The notes: a model not told the origin generated them from the letters alone. Positions 51,611-60,618 are shown, numbered from the stretch's first letter. The stretch is 64,000 nt of DNA from Paucibacter sp. Y2R2-4 (GCF_025717535.1 NZ_JAJIRO010000003.1:806001-870000), one strand, 5' to 3'. Numbers and translations: made by a program.

Positions 51611-53316
51611 GCGAAGATGAGCAATCGCCGCAGACTCCGTCCGCCACTGCGGCGGAGCTCATTCCGGCGTTGAGTACTTGGCAGCAGCGGCTTGTTGCTG
51701 CGGGATTGGCTTGCCAAGGTGTAGCCCTATATTCTGAGAACGCCGCGTGGCGTAAGCCATTTGAGCGGCAAGAATTAGCAAGAGATTGGCCGGAGTCACA
51801 CACAAAAGTTTCGCGCGCGAATCCTGTAGCCTTGACCCGTCTTCCAAACGGCGAACTCCTGGTCTCCGCCCATCTTGTCCTCCCTACCAATGAAGACGGC
51901 ATCGTTGGCGTGCTACTGAATCCGCCTCACAACGATCGAAGTTTGCAATTGGTGCTTCTGGCACTGGGATGGCTGCAGTTGAATCTGTCGGCAGCTAGCT
52001 TTGCGCACAATCAAAGGGCAGCTGAGCTTCTCGAGTTGATGAGTCATGTAGCCTCGCAACGAGAGGCGCGATCTGCAGCACAAGATTGGGTCAATCGGAC
52101 GGCTGCGTGGGCAAGGCGATCACAACCGAGCGGCTTAGATTTGCGGGTGGTCTTGTTTGAAGTACGGCAAGACAGAGTCCATTGGTGGGTGGCAGCCGAT
52201 GTTTCCCATGCTGAAGCTGCAAGTCCAGCCGTTCTGACTGGGACGGAAATTGCGCAGCGCGCCTTTGTTGAAGGCCGGGAGCTCTTGGAGCGCGGTGCTT
52301 GGGCGTTTCCTTTGCAAGAACAAGGTGAGGTCGTCGCGGTGCTAGTTGCACAAGGCGATGTCAGTAGCGATGCATCCTTGTCTGTCCTTCGCACAAGCGT
52401 ATCGCTCGCGGAGCCCTTGCTACGGCGCTGGCGAGATGCAGAGCATCCACTACCGATACAAGCTTGGCGCAGTCTGCGTAGAGCCGGCAGTCGCATTTTT
52501 GGGCCCGGTCATCCGACTTGGAAAGCTGGTGCCGGAATTGCTGGAGTCGCAGCGTTATTGCTCTTGTTGCTCCCCGTGGATGATCGTGTCACTGCGCAAA
52601 CAATCATTGAAGGCCAAAAGCGCCAAGTGATTTCTGCCCCGTTCGAGGGCTATATCCGGGAGGCTCTTGTGCGACCGGGTGATCATGTGAACAAGGGGCA
52701 AACCTTGCTTCGCCTTGACGACAGAGATTTGAAGCTTGAACAAGCCAAGCTGAGAGGCGAGCGAGACCAAGCAGGAGCCCGCTTGCGTCAAGCAATGGCA
52801 GAACGAGAGGCCGCGGCAATTGCTCTTGCAGGGGCAGAACTGCAGGGCGTAGACGGTCAGTTGGCACTTGTCGAAGCAAAGCTGGCGCGAGCTCAGTTGT
52901 TCACGCCCATGGATGGAACCGTCGTGACTGGTGATTGGGTCCAGCAACTGGGGGCACCTGTTGAGGCTGGGAAGGAGCTTTTCGAGATTGCCTCAGAAGG
53001 CTATCGCATCGTCCTGCATATTCCAGAACGCGATATCGCCCGCGTACGCTCGGGCCAATCGGGTGTCCTTCGACTTGCTGGCCTGCCCCACACTGGACAC
53101 AGTTTGGTGGTTAATCGGGTGACGGCAACAGCAAGCGTGCAGGACGGTGTCAATGGATTCAGAGCTGAGGCCAGCTGGATTGGAGATACGCCCGCATTGA
53201 GTCCAGGCATGCAAGGTATCGCAAAGGTTGTAGTGGGAAAGTCCAACTTGCTTTCAATTTGGACGCGTGAATCCTTGGATTGGCTACGTCTGAAGATTTG
53301 GCAGCACTGGGTATGA
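51607..53316 (+). CDS. Membrane adaptor with cytoplasmic N-terminal domain (HlyD-like)
   Basis: The 569-residue protein has an N-terminal cytoplasmic region of about 300 residues with a GAF-like appearance, one membrane span at about 308-328 (GIAGVAALLLLLLPVDD) and a periplasmic HlyD-type part: biotinyl-lipoyl-like block APFEGYIREALVRPGDHVNKG, a coiled coil with repeated Ala/Glu/Arg, and a second lipoyl half. It should join an inner-membrane engine to the TolC-type channel. It overlaps the previous gene by four bases, and its stop overlaps the next small frame (ATGA). A large cytoplasmic domain is unusual for HlyD proteins. Confidence 0.85.
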   Translation: MSEDEQSPQTPSATAAELIPALSTWQQRLVAAGLACQGVALYSENAAWRKPFERQELARDWPESHTKVSRANPVALTRLPNGELLVSAHLVLPTNEDGIVGVLLNPPHNDRSLQLVLLALGWLQLNLSAASFAHNQRAAELLELMSHVASQREARSAAQDWVNRTAAWARRSQPSGLDLRVVLFEVRQDRVHWWVAADVSHAEAASPAVLTGTEIAQRAFVEGRELLERGAWAFPLQEQGEVVAVLVAQGDVSSDASLSVLRTSVSLAEPLLRRWRDAEHPLPIQAWRSLRRAGSRIFGPGHPTWKAGAGIAGVAALLLLLLPVDDRVTAQTIIEGQKRQVISAPFEGYIREALVRPGDHVNKGQTLLRLDDRDLKLEQAKLRGERDQAGARLRQAMAEREAAAIALAGAELQGVDGQLALVEAKLARAQLFTPMDGTVVTGDWVQQLGAPVEAGKELFEIASEGYRIVLHIPERDIARVRSGQSGVLRLAGLPHTGHSLVVNRVTATASVQDGVNGFRAEASWIGDTPALSPGMQGIAKVVVGKSNLLSIWTRESLDWLRLKIWQHWV

Positions 53317-53447
53317 CGGAAGCGGAGCCGCCGATCCAGACAAGCGCGCCTGTGCGAGTTTGTGTACCTTGCTTCGCTATGGATGTGCAGTCGAGCAGTA
53401 TGCGGATCTTTGAATCGCCTGCCCTCGATGTTGCCCGAGGGGCCTAG
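53313..53447 (+). CDS. Possible 44-residue coupled peptide
   Basis: An ATGA overlap with the preceding adaptor opens a short frame (MTEAEPPIQTSAPVRVCVPC and 24 more residues, stop at 53445) ending just before the M50 gene. It has two cysteines and no signal peptide. It might be real or just the coupling spacer for the next gene, whose PqqD-like domain makes a small peptide partner conceivable. Confidence 0.35.
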   Translation: MTEAEPPIQTSAPVRVCVPCFAMDVQSSSMRIFESPALDVARGA

Positions 53448-53449
53448 GC

Positions 53450-55600
53450 ATGCAAGCACTATTCTCTGAGCATTGGCATGCATTGAGGCATCTGCAGCCG
53501 AGACTGCGTGATGGTGTTCGGCCTTTGCATAGGCGCCTGCGCGGCCGCTCTTGGGTGCTTCTTTCGGATCCTGTGAGTCATAAATTTCATCGCATGACGC
53601 CGGAAGTATGGGGCGTGCTTTCTCTGTGCAATGGTGCGCGGTCTCTCGAACAAGTTTGGGACATTGCTTGTCAAAAGGCGGATGGCGGAGGGGGCAGCAT
53701 TTCTCAACATGAGTTGGTTCAACTGGTTTCCGCATTGCATTCCAACGACCTGTTGCAGACTCAGGTTTCGCCTGATGCGAGCGAAGTTATCGAGAGATTT
53801 GAACGGCAGCGCAAGGCCAAGCTGAAGCAGAACTGGCTCAACCTGTTGAGCGTGCGCATTCCGATCTTTTACCCTGATAAATGGTTTCAGGGGCAGGTCG
53901 CGCTAGCAAGGGCTGTATTCAGTCTTCCTGTCGCCGTCTTGTGGCTGGCGCTTGTACTCCCCGCGGCTTTTCTAGGCGTGCAGCACTGGCAGGCTTTGAC
54001 GGAAAACCTATCCGATCGAGTTCTGTCCACAAGCAATTTGCTGCTACTTTGGTTCGTCTACCCTGCAGTAAAAGCAGTCCATGAATGGGCTCACGGGTTG
54101 GCGGTTAAGGCGCGCGGCGGGGATGTGCGCGAAATCGGCTTGCTCTTCATTATCTTTACCCCGGTACCTTACGTGGATGCAACGTCTTCGTATGGTTTTC
54201 CTTCCAAGTGGGATCGAGCCCTGGTTGCGGCCGCCGGCATCATGGCCGAGTTGGCTCTTGGTGCAATTGCTGTTTTCGTCTGGCTAGCTGCTGAGCCCGG
54301 GCTAATGACTGCAGTCGCGTACAACGTCATTTTGATCTCCGGCGTGTCAACCATCCTAGTCAACGGCAACCCGTTGATGCGGTACGACGGCTACTTCATT
54401 GCAACTGATCTTTTGGAGTTGCCAAACCTTGCTCAGCGAGCTCAAAGCTATTGGGTATATCTAAGCGATAAATGGCTCTTTGGTGCCCATGATGCTAAGC
54501 CGCCCCTGGCGTCTGATAGTGAAAGAGGGCTGCTCATCGTCTATGGAGCTGTGGCTCCAATCTATCGCTTGCTCATCACCGTCGGCTTGATTTGGTTCGT
54601 TGCGAGCGAATACTTGCTAGTCGGTGCACTTATGGCTTTGATTGCGACTTGGCAGACCTTGCTCATGCCGATCTGGAAAGCTTGGAAGCATCTTGATGGC
54701 AGTCCTTCTTTTGTGCGCAGTCGCGGTCGCGTCAAACGTCGCGCCGGGCTACTAATGGCGGGATTGTTCGGTCTGGTTTTCTTCGTTCCTCTCCCTTTCT
54801 ATTCAGTACATCAAGGAGTTATCTGGCTCCCTGACGAAGCGCTGGTTCGCGCCGAAGCTTCGGGTCAGATCATTGAAGTCCTGACACAGCCAGGTCAAAA
54901 GGTCTCGCCGGGTGCTTCTCTAATGAGAATTGAGAATCTCCCGTTGAACGCTGAACTAGTCCAAGCTGCAGCTTCATTCGCGCAAATTCAGGCCAAGCTT
55001 CGTAGAGCTAGCGTCAACGAACCTGCCAAGATACAGCCAATTAAAACGGAGCTTACCGGGGCTGCTTCTCGGCTCGAAGAAGCGCAAGCGCGCAACTCGG
55101 CGCTAGAAGTCATTGCCTCGAGAGGAGGGGTGTGGATTCCAGAGGCGACCACGGAGCTTGCGGGCAGAGCTGTAAAGCGAGGTGAGCTTCTTGGATACTT
55201 GATTGAAGGGCCGACAGACCGAGTGCGTGTTGCAGTCACACAAGATGACGCGGACCTAGTGAAAAACCGGGTCCAATCCGTAGAGGTCAGATCAATTCAA
55301 CGACCTCATCCACAGTTCAGTGCTCGCATACGACGCGAAGTCCCCGGCGGTGGCGTCGAGTTGGTATCTTCTGCATTGGGGTCAGCGGCGGGGGGCGATA
55401 TCCCAGTTGATCCAGGCGTAGAAGGTGGAAAGCACAGCCTTCGTCCAGTCTTCGACCTTGAATTGAAAATGGGCCAGACATCGACGAGTGCTGTGTTCGG
55501 CGACAAGGTTTGGGTGAGATTTGATCTCGGGGCCACCCCATTGGGCACTCAGTGGCTGCTGAGACTACGTCAAGCATTCCTGACGAGGCTGAGTGTTTAG
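53450..55600 (+). CDS. PqqD-like / M50 protease / HlyD-like fusion protein
   Basis: The 716-residue membrane protein combines three parts. Residues 1-110 resemble a PqqD-type peptide-recognition domain (SHKFHRMTPEVWGVLSLCNG). Residues about 150-450 form several membrane spans with the zinc site H211-E-W-A-H215 and a second motif N307-PLMRYDG with D313, as in site-2 (M50) proteases. Residues about 460-716 form a periplasmic lipoyl/HlyD-like adaptor (SGQIIEVLTQPGQKVSPG). It may recognise and cleave or guide the export substrate inside the membrane. It ends one base before the chosen start of the SecA-like gene. All metal ligands look intact. Confidence 0.85.
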   Translation: MQALFSEHWHALRHLQPRLRDGVRPLHRRLRGRSWVLLSDPVSHKFHRMTPEVWGVLSLCNGARSLEQVWDIACQKADGGGGSISQHELVQLVSALHSNDLLQTQVSPDASEVIERFERQRKAKLKQNWLNLLSVRIPIFYPDKWFQGQVALARAVFSLPVAVLWLALVLPAAFLGVQHWQALTENLSDRVLSTSNLLLLWFVYPAVKAVHEWAHGLAVKARGGDVREIGLLFIIFTPVPYVDATSSYGFPSKWDRALVAAAGIMAELALGAIAVFVWLAAEPGLMTAVAYNVILISGVSTILVNGNPLMRYDGYFIATDLLELPNLAQRAQSYWVYLSDKWLFGAHDAKPPLASDSERGLLIVYGAVAPIYRLLITVGLIWFVASEYLLVGALMALIATWQTLLMPIWKAWKHLDGSPSFVRSRGRVKRRAGLLMAGLFGLVFFVPLPFYSVHQGVIWLPDEALVRAEASGQIIEVLTQPGQKVSPGASLMRIENLPLNAELVQAAASFAQIQAKLRRASVNEPAKIQPIKTELTGAASRLEEAQARNSALEVIASRGGVWIPEATTELAGRAVKRGELLGYLIEGPTDRVRVAVTQDDADLVKNRVQSVEVRSIQRPHPQFSARIRREVPGGGVELVSSALGSAAGGDIPVDPGVEGGKHSLRPVFDLELKMGQTSTSAVFGDKVWVRFDLGATPLGTQWLLRLRQAFLTRLSV

Positions 55601-55601
55601 T

Positions 55602-57665
55602 ATGGAAGTAGCACTCAACGAGCCTCTTCGGCCAGTCAAGCCTGACGATGAACTGCTGGGGCACTTCGCAGCATCGAAGACCGATTTGAGGTGGTTACGA
55701 GGGTTAGCAGGTCGGGAGTTCCGTCGAGCAGACTCGTTACGAGATGAGCGAGGACCTGACGCCGAAACAAAGCTGGATCGGTCATTGCGCAACATGATTG
55801 GATGGCTCCCCCCGGGAAATGAGTCGTCCGCACGAATTGCTGCATTCAACGCCGATATCGAGTCCATGCGGCTGCATGGTGCCGAAGATGCCGAGCTTGT
55901 TCGTCAACTGAATACCGCTTTAGGCATTTTGCGAGTCAGTTTTCATGATGCGCGGGCGCAGGCGATGGCACTTAGCTCCGTTGGGGTCGCCGCAGAGCGA
56001 ACGTTGGGTTTGAAGCCACATCCGGTGCAGTTTTCCGGTGCCCGAACTCTGATGGCCGGACGATTGGCCGAAATGCGTACTGGCGAAGGCAAAACTCTTG
56101 TCGCTGCCATGGCTGCCACAGTCGTAGCTGCCAGTGGGGCTTATGTGCACATTGTGAGCACCAATGACTATTTGGCTCAACGTGACTGCGAAGAGATGAG
56201 TCCTTTGTTCGAGTTCTTTGGACTTCTAGGAGGATTCATCACCGGCCGCATGGAGACTGAAGAGCGTAGAGCTAATTATCAGCAGTCGATTTGCTACGTT
56301 AGCGGCAAGGAACTGGTGTTCGATTATCTGAAAGACCGTTTATCAGGGCACGGTCGACTTCCTGCCAAAGTGGCAGGCCTACGGAGCTTTGTTCACGGTG
56401 AAGCCGCGAAACCAATGATTCCCGCGCTTCATTTTGCTATCGTCGACGAAGCAGATAGCGTGTTGATCGATGAGGCGCGCACGCCCATGATCCTTTCAAG
56501 AGAGGTCGAGGGCATTCATGAACCGGTCCTTCTGCAATGGGCAATCGACAGCGCGAGGGGCTTGAAGGAAGGGCTGCACTTTAGACTCAATCAAGCGAGC
56601 CGCGAAGTGGACATAAAGCAAAGCGCGCTGCAAGCATGCTCCCCAATGCCGGAAGGCGTTAGGGCAATTTGGCGGGCTGAGACCTGGCGATTGCAATTGC
56701 TTCGGCAAGCACTTGCTGCGCTCCATTTTTACAGGCGTGACCAGCAATACATCCTTTTGCCAGGGGAAAAAGAGAGCGATGGACTCAAGGTTCAAATCGT
56801 CGATGAAAGCACGGGTCGAGTCATGCCAGATCGGTCTTGGGAACAAGGCTTGCACCAACTCATCGAAGCCAAGGAGGGGGTAACGATTACAAAAGGCCGC
56901 GACACCCTAGCGCGTATGACCTTTCAACGCTACTTTCGCCGCTATTACTTGCTAGCAGGTCTTACTGGCACGGCAACTGAAGCATCGAAAGAATTGTGGC
57001 AAACCTATCGACTGCGAGTGCATCGATTGCCTTCGAATAGGCCGAGTCAAAAGAAAGAGCTACTTACGCTTTGCTTCTCTGATGCTTCAACAAAATGGGG
57101 TGCTGTTGCTGATGACGCTGTGCGTGCCGCGACTCAAGGTCAAGCGGTCTTGGTAGGCACGCGTAGCGTAGAAGCCAGTGAAACGCTCGCTAGAGCTCTG
57201 ACCGCCAGAGCAGTGGAGTTTTTGGTTTTGAATGCGCGCCAAGACGCTGCAGAGGCTGCCATTGTCGCTGGAGCCGGAAAATCAGGGCGGATCACTGTTG
57301 CGACAAACATGGCGGGGCGCGGAACAGACATCAAGCCTGACGCTGCCACCCTCAATGCGGGAGGGTTGCATGTCATCTTGACTGAGCATCATGACTCGCC
57401 CCGGATTGATCGCCAGCTTTTTGGCCGGTGTGGTCGGCAAGGTCAGCCAGGGACAGTGAGAGTCATGGTCGCAAAAGATGATCCATTGTTTATGAGCCTA
57501 CCGGCACCTTTGCGCGCCTTGTCGACTGCGGGTTGGGGATTAAGACTTCTTGTACGCGTCGCACAAAGCAACGCCGAAAGTCGCGCTTGGCAGTTGCGAA
57601 AACAAACTCTTCTTCAAGACCGCGAGTTGCATCGCATCATTGGAATTGCCGGATTCTCTGCATGA
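55602..57665 (+). CDS. SecA-like ATPase, short form
   Basis: The 687-residue protein carries the SecA motor motifs: MRTGEGKT (158-165), VDEADSVLIDEARTP (281-295), TNMAGRGTD (568-576) and GRCGRQGQPG (608-617). Housekeeping SecA is about 900 residues; here only about 70 residues follow the motor, so the long helical scaffold and C-terminal zinc-binding tail are missing, and the preprotein-crosslinking region is altered. It is therefore an accessory SecA-type motor and not the main one. It starts one base after the M50 gene (ATG 55602; a GTG at 55593 is possible) and overlaps the next adaptor gene. It probably energises export through this gene cluster. Confidence 0.9.
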   Translation: MEVALNEPLRPVKPDDELLGHFAASKTDLRWLRGLAGREFRRADSLRDERGPDAETKLDRSLRNMIGWLPPGNESSARIAAFNADIESMRLHGAEDAELVRQLNTALGILRVSFHDARAQAMALSSVGVAAERTLGLKPHPVQFSGARTLMAGRLAEMRTGEGKTLVAAMAATVVAASGAYVHIVSTNDYLAQRDCEEMSPLFEFFGLLGGFITGRMETEERRANYQQSICYVSGKELVFDYLKDRLSGHGRLPAKVAGLRSFVHGEAAKPMIPALHFAIVDEADSVLIDEARTPMILSREVEGIHEPVLLQWAIDSARGLKEGLHFRLNQASREVDIKQSALQACSPMPEGVRAIWRAETWRLQLLRQALAALHFYRRDQQYILLPGEKESDGLKVQIVDESTGRVMPDRSWEQGLHQLIEAKEGVTITKGRDTLARMTFQRYFRRYYLLAGLTGTATEASKELWQTYRLRVHRLPSNRPSQKKELLTLCFSDASTKWGAVADDAVRAATQGQAVLVGTRSVEASETLARALTARAVEFLVLNARQDAAEAAIVAGAGKSGRITVATNMAGRGTDIKPDAATLNAGGLHVILTEHHDSPRIDRQLFGRCGRQGQPGTVRVMVAKDDPLFMSLPAPLRALSTAGWGLRLLVRVAQSNAESRAWQLRKQTLLQDRELHRIIGIAGFSA

Positions 57666-58468
57666 ACAAAATAGCCCTGGCCACTATTGGCACCCTTTCT
57701 TGTTTGTCTTGCCAGGCCCAAGACTATGACTGCATGATTGAGCCTGCGCAGACGGTCGAAATCCGCAGCCCAGTTGTCGGCATTCTTGAACGGGTGCACG
57801 CAAAGCGGGGCGATCCGATCCGACAAGGGCAGGTCTTGATCAGTATTGAGAGTAGCGTTGAATCCAGTGCGGCAGAGTCCGCCAAGGCCAGAGCGGAGGC
57901 CCAGGGTCAATCGGAGCTTTCTCGAGCCAAAGTCAGTGCTTTGCGGGACAAGGCCCGGAGGCTACAGGACCTCCATGCGGAAGAATTTGTATCTGCACAA
58001 GCTGTTGAGGATGTTCAGGCTGAACTCAAGCTTGCGGAAGCCGAACTACGCGCTGCAAAAGAGAATAATCAGATTGCACATCTCGACCACAGGCAGGCCG
58101 TTGACCAACTGAGACGCCGACAGTTGATTGCTCCTTTCAGTGGCGTTGTAGTTGACCAGTACCTTTACCCCGGTGCTCTGGTTGATGCTGGGGATGCAAA
58201 AAAGCCGGTTCTGAAGATCGCTCAAACGAATCCGCTGCATGTGCAAGCGCTCTTGCCGGTCAAAGCGTTTATGCAAATGAAAGTGGGCCAAGTGGTCTCG
58301 GTTACGCCAGAAGCCCCATTTGATCGCCCGATTCAAGCCAGAATTCGGACAGTAGACAAAGTAGTGGATGCTTCGGCGGGCACCTTTGGCATCGTTGCTG
58401 AGCTTGAGAATTCAAAAGGGAACATTCCTGCGGGACTCCGATGCAAAGTGGCTTTTGTCGTCCGCTAA
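57662..58468 (+). CDS. Periplasmic adaptor (HlyD/RND type)
   Basis: I chose the ATG at 57662, overlapping the SecA-like stop (ATGA), giving 268 residues with a signal peptide (MNKIALATIGTLSCLSCQAQ). The mature part has a lipoyl half (SPVVGILERVHAKRGDPIRQG), a coiled-coil hairpin, a second lipoyl half (LIAPFSGVVVDQYLYPG) and a beta-barrel. It is the second adaptor of the cluster and may complete the conduit to the TolC-type protein. Confidence 0.88.
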   Translation: MNKIALATIGTLSCLSCQAQDYDCMIEPAQTVEIRSPVVGILERVHAKRGDPIRQGQVLISIESSVESSAAESAKARAEAQGQSELSRAKVSALRDKARRLQDLHAEEFVSAQAVEDVQAELKLAEAELRAAKENNQIAHLDHRQAVDQLRRRQLIAPFSGVVVDQYLYPGALVDAGDAKKPVLKIAQTNPLHVQALLPVKAFMQMKVGQVVSVTPEAPFDRPIQARIRTVDKVVDASAGTFGIVAELENSKGNIPAGLRCKVAFVVR

Positions 58469-58563
58469 TTCGGGTATGTATGTTGGCGGCCGTTGAAGAC
58501 CGACCCGTGCGCACAAAGACAAGCTCTGATTCAAAAATGGCATTGGCAAGGGAGTGAGCGGGG

Positions 58564-59412
58564 ATGCCAACTTTGAATGAACTCCGCCACGCAATCGGTG
58601 GGCGCTACCTTCCCTTGGGTGCAGGGCTAACTCATGTTGTTGAGGACGGCGAGAAGGACGCGTTGGCGGTTCTTTTGCTGCATGGCGCCACCGTGCCACA
58701 TTGGGAGTTTGATCGGATTGTTCCGCACTTGTGTCGCAATGGAATGCGGACCGTGCGGTTTGATTTTCTGGGGCATGGACTGTCAGATCGGCCTATGGTC
58801 GACTACGACTTCACCCTCTTTTTGAAGCAGACCTTGGAGGTTCTCGATGGCATCCATGCCTCCCGTCCACTGACTGTCCTCGGACACTCGTTCGGCGCGG
58901 CTATTGCTGCAGCGGTTGCCTATGAGCGTCCAAGCCGTGTCCAGCGACTCGTGCTTGTCGCGCCACTGCTTGACTTCATGGCGTATTCCTTTTGGCCAAG
59001 GGTCTTTGCATTGCCGGGAGTCGGCAGACAGCTCATGCGGTCAGTTGGTCTTCCTGCCCTTGAGCGCCGTCGTCAAAGGAGGTATGCCGCGATCGGAGCT
59101 GAGCACCTGACTCCGCGTTTCATTGCGGAGGCTCGCGCACCCGGATATACCGAGGCGCTTGCATCTATGTTCCAGAAGGGAGCGCTCAGTGACCAGCAGG
59201 CCCACTACCGGCGATTGGGTCAAAGCGAGTGCGAGATCCTTGTCGTAGCAGGCTCCGCGGATCGAGTCGTGCCATTGCGAGACGTGACGCGAGTTCGCGC
59301 CTTGTTGCCTGCGCACAAATACCTGGAACTCAAAGGGGCAGAACACAATCTACTCATTACGCACCCGGAGTTAGTGGCCGCCGCCGTCGCCGAAGCACAG
59401 CAACGTACGTGA
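58564..59412 (+). CDS. Alpha/beta-hydrolase fold protein
   Basis: The 282-residue product has the oxyanion block LLLHGAT, nucleophile elbow GHSFG with S109, acid D233 (GSADRVVP) and base H261 (GAEHNLL), a complete catalytic triad. No signal peptide is visible, so it is probably cytoplasmic. Substrate unknown; ester or amide hydrolysis is likely. It follows the export operon after 95 bases and may or may not belong to it. Confidence 0.88.
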   Translation: MPTLNELRHAIGGRYLPLGAGLTHVVEDGEKDALAVLLLHGATVPHWEFDRIVPHLCRNGMRTVRFDFLGHGLSDRPMVDYDFTLFLKQTLEVLDGIHASRPLTVLGHSFGAAIAAAVAYERPSRVQRLVLVAPLLDFMAYSFWPRVFALPGVGRQLMRSVGLPALERRRQRRYAAIGAEHLTPRFIAEARAPGYTEALASMFQKGALSDQQAHYRRLGQSECEILVVAGSADRVVPLRDVTRVRALLPAHKYLELKGAEHNLLITHPELVAAAVAEAQQRT

Positions 59413-59670
59413 CATGCCATGGTCTGAATTTACAGGCAGAGTAAATGGGTTCGAACTGTCCAGGTATACGGTGACTCGTTACTGCGCCCGCAACACTCCG
59501 CGAGTATCACAAAAGGGCCGAATGGTCTGCTTGAATCCGAGGTCCATGGCAAATAACTGGGGGGAGGTGTTCTTTAGATAAGGGCCTCGATCAGTCCAAA
59601 GCAAGTGCTAGTTGGAAACGGGATCTCCTCCAATACGCGCGAAGTGAGCGTCGCATTGCTGGGTGCTTAA

Positions 59671-59785
59671 CTCAAATGCCCGTTTGAAACCTAATCAAGA
59701 AAGCCTGCGTACGTCAGCGCGAACCTGAGTGAGTGCTTGAGGCACCTCTGCCTATAACTTGCAGCTGATAGTGCGTGGGCTCTTT
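59671..59785 (+). repeat. Right copy of the bracketing relic repeat
   Basis: Diverged copy of 26251-26364, including CTCAAATGCCCGTTTGA, AGCCTGCG, ATAGTGCG and GGGCTCTTT in the same order and spacing. The remaining sequence from 59413 to 59991 contains no gene I can support. Confidence 0.7.
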
Positions 59786-59991
59786 CACATTGCCACGCTG
59801 GAGCTCCTTATGAGCCACGGGCTGTAACGCCCTCAAATGGCGTGCGTTGACTGGCTTCAATAGGTCTCGCACATCGAACAAGAGGCCGCTTTGTGCCCAT
59901 TGCGGGTACTCACGCGGGCCTGGTGTACTCACGCATTCGACCTACTGCTGACGCTGGGATCTAAGATCTCGACGCCGCAAAGCGGTCTTTC

Positions 59992-60098
59992 AACGTTGAA
60001 GCTAACCGGCCCGCGACGGCTGGGTACCGAAGGGCCAGAATGAAATGAAGCCCGAAGGTGGCGTTCCGTTGCGGGTCCGGTTGAGCGAGAGGTTAGAC
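59992..60098 (-). repeat. Integron attC site A
   Basis: Imperfect palindrome between CAACGTTGAAGC and the core site GTTAGAC (60092-60098), nearly identical in its interior to site B. It lies downstream of the minus-strand cassette gene at 60156-60500. Confidence 0.7.
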
Positions 60099-60155
60099 AT
60101 CACTGGCTGTCGCAACAATGCCATTGCCTTCGCTGTTAATCGTACGAAATCAGGG

Positions 60156-60500
60156 CTAGGCATCAGGTTGTGTGAGCGTCCACGTTGATGTGTAGTCGGG
60201 GTCGACAACACTTTCACCTGTTGAACGAAGGTTGTAAGTCCCAGGCCGCGCCCTGAAAAAGGCTCCTGTTGCTGGCGGAAGGACTTTCGTTTCTCCTGCA
60301 CGACTGCCTTGAAGCTCAATGGTGAAACCCCTTGTCGGTTCGGCAGAAGTCACCTTTCCGAAAAACTGCTCGTGGCGCTTAAGTGCGCCACGCTTGTCAT
60401 TGACAGTGATGCCCACAAGCACAGTTTTTCCGATTAAGTCAGCCGCAACGTATGGATCGTACGGAGGTCGACCGTCGTCGAATGATGGCGGATGTTGCAT
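60156..60500 (-). CDS. Hypothetical cassette protein
   Basis: The ATG at 60500 lies seven bases inside the cassette boundary, giving 114 residues; the longer open frame runs through the neighbouring attC site and is not real. The protein looks beta-rich and soluble, with blocks KTVLVGITVNDKRG and GFTIELQGSRAGE. No family is assigned. Like other cassette genes it lacks an own promoter that I can see. Confidence 0.7.
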   Translation of the reverse strand: MQHPPSFDDGRPPYDPYVAADLIGKTVLVGITVNDKRGALKRHEQFFGKVTSAEPTRGFTIELQGSRAGETKVLPPATGAFFRARPGTYNLRSTGESVVDPDYTSTWTLTQPDA

Positions 60501-60506
60501 CTTGAT

Positions 60507-60617
60507 GTCTAACGTTGAAGCTAACCGGCCCGCGACGGCAGGACGCCGCAGGGCCAGAATGAAATGAGACCCGAAGGCGGCATGCCGTTGCGGGTCCGGT
60601 TGAGCGACTGGTTCGGC
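60507..60617 (-). repeat. Integron attC site B
   Basis: Runs from GTCTAAC (60507-60513), whose inverse GTTAGAC is a perfect core site on the cassette strand, to GTTCGGC (60611-60617). The interior closely matches site A. Confidence 0.75.
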
Positions 60618-60618
60618 G

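Noticed and set aside
59714-59932. 72-codon minus-strand frame
   Set aside because: Lies across the relic repeat with no start signal or family.
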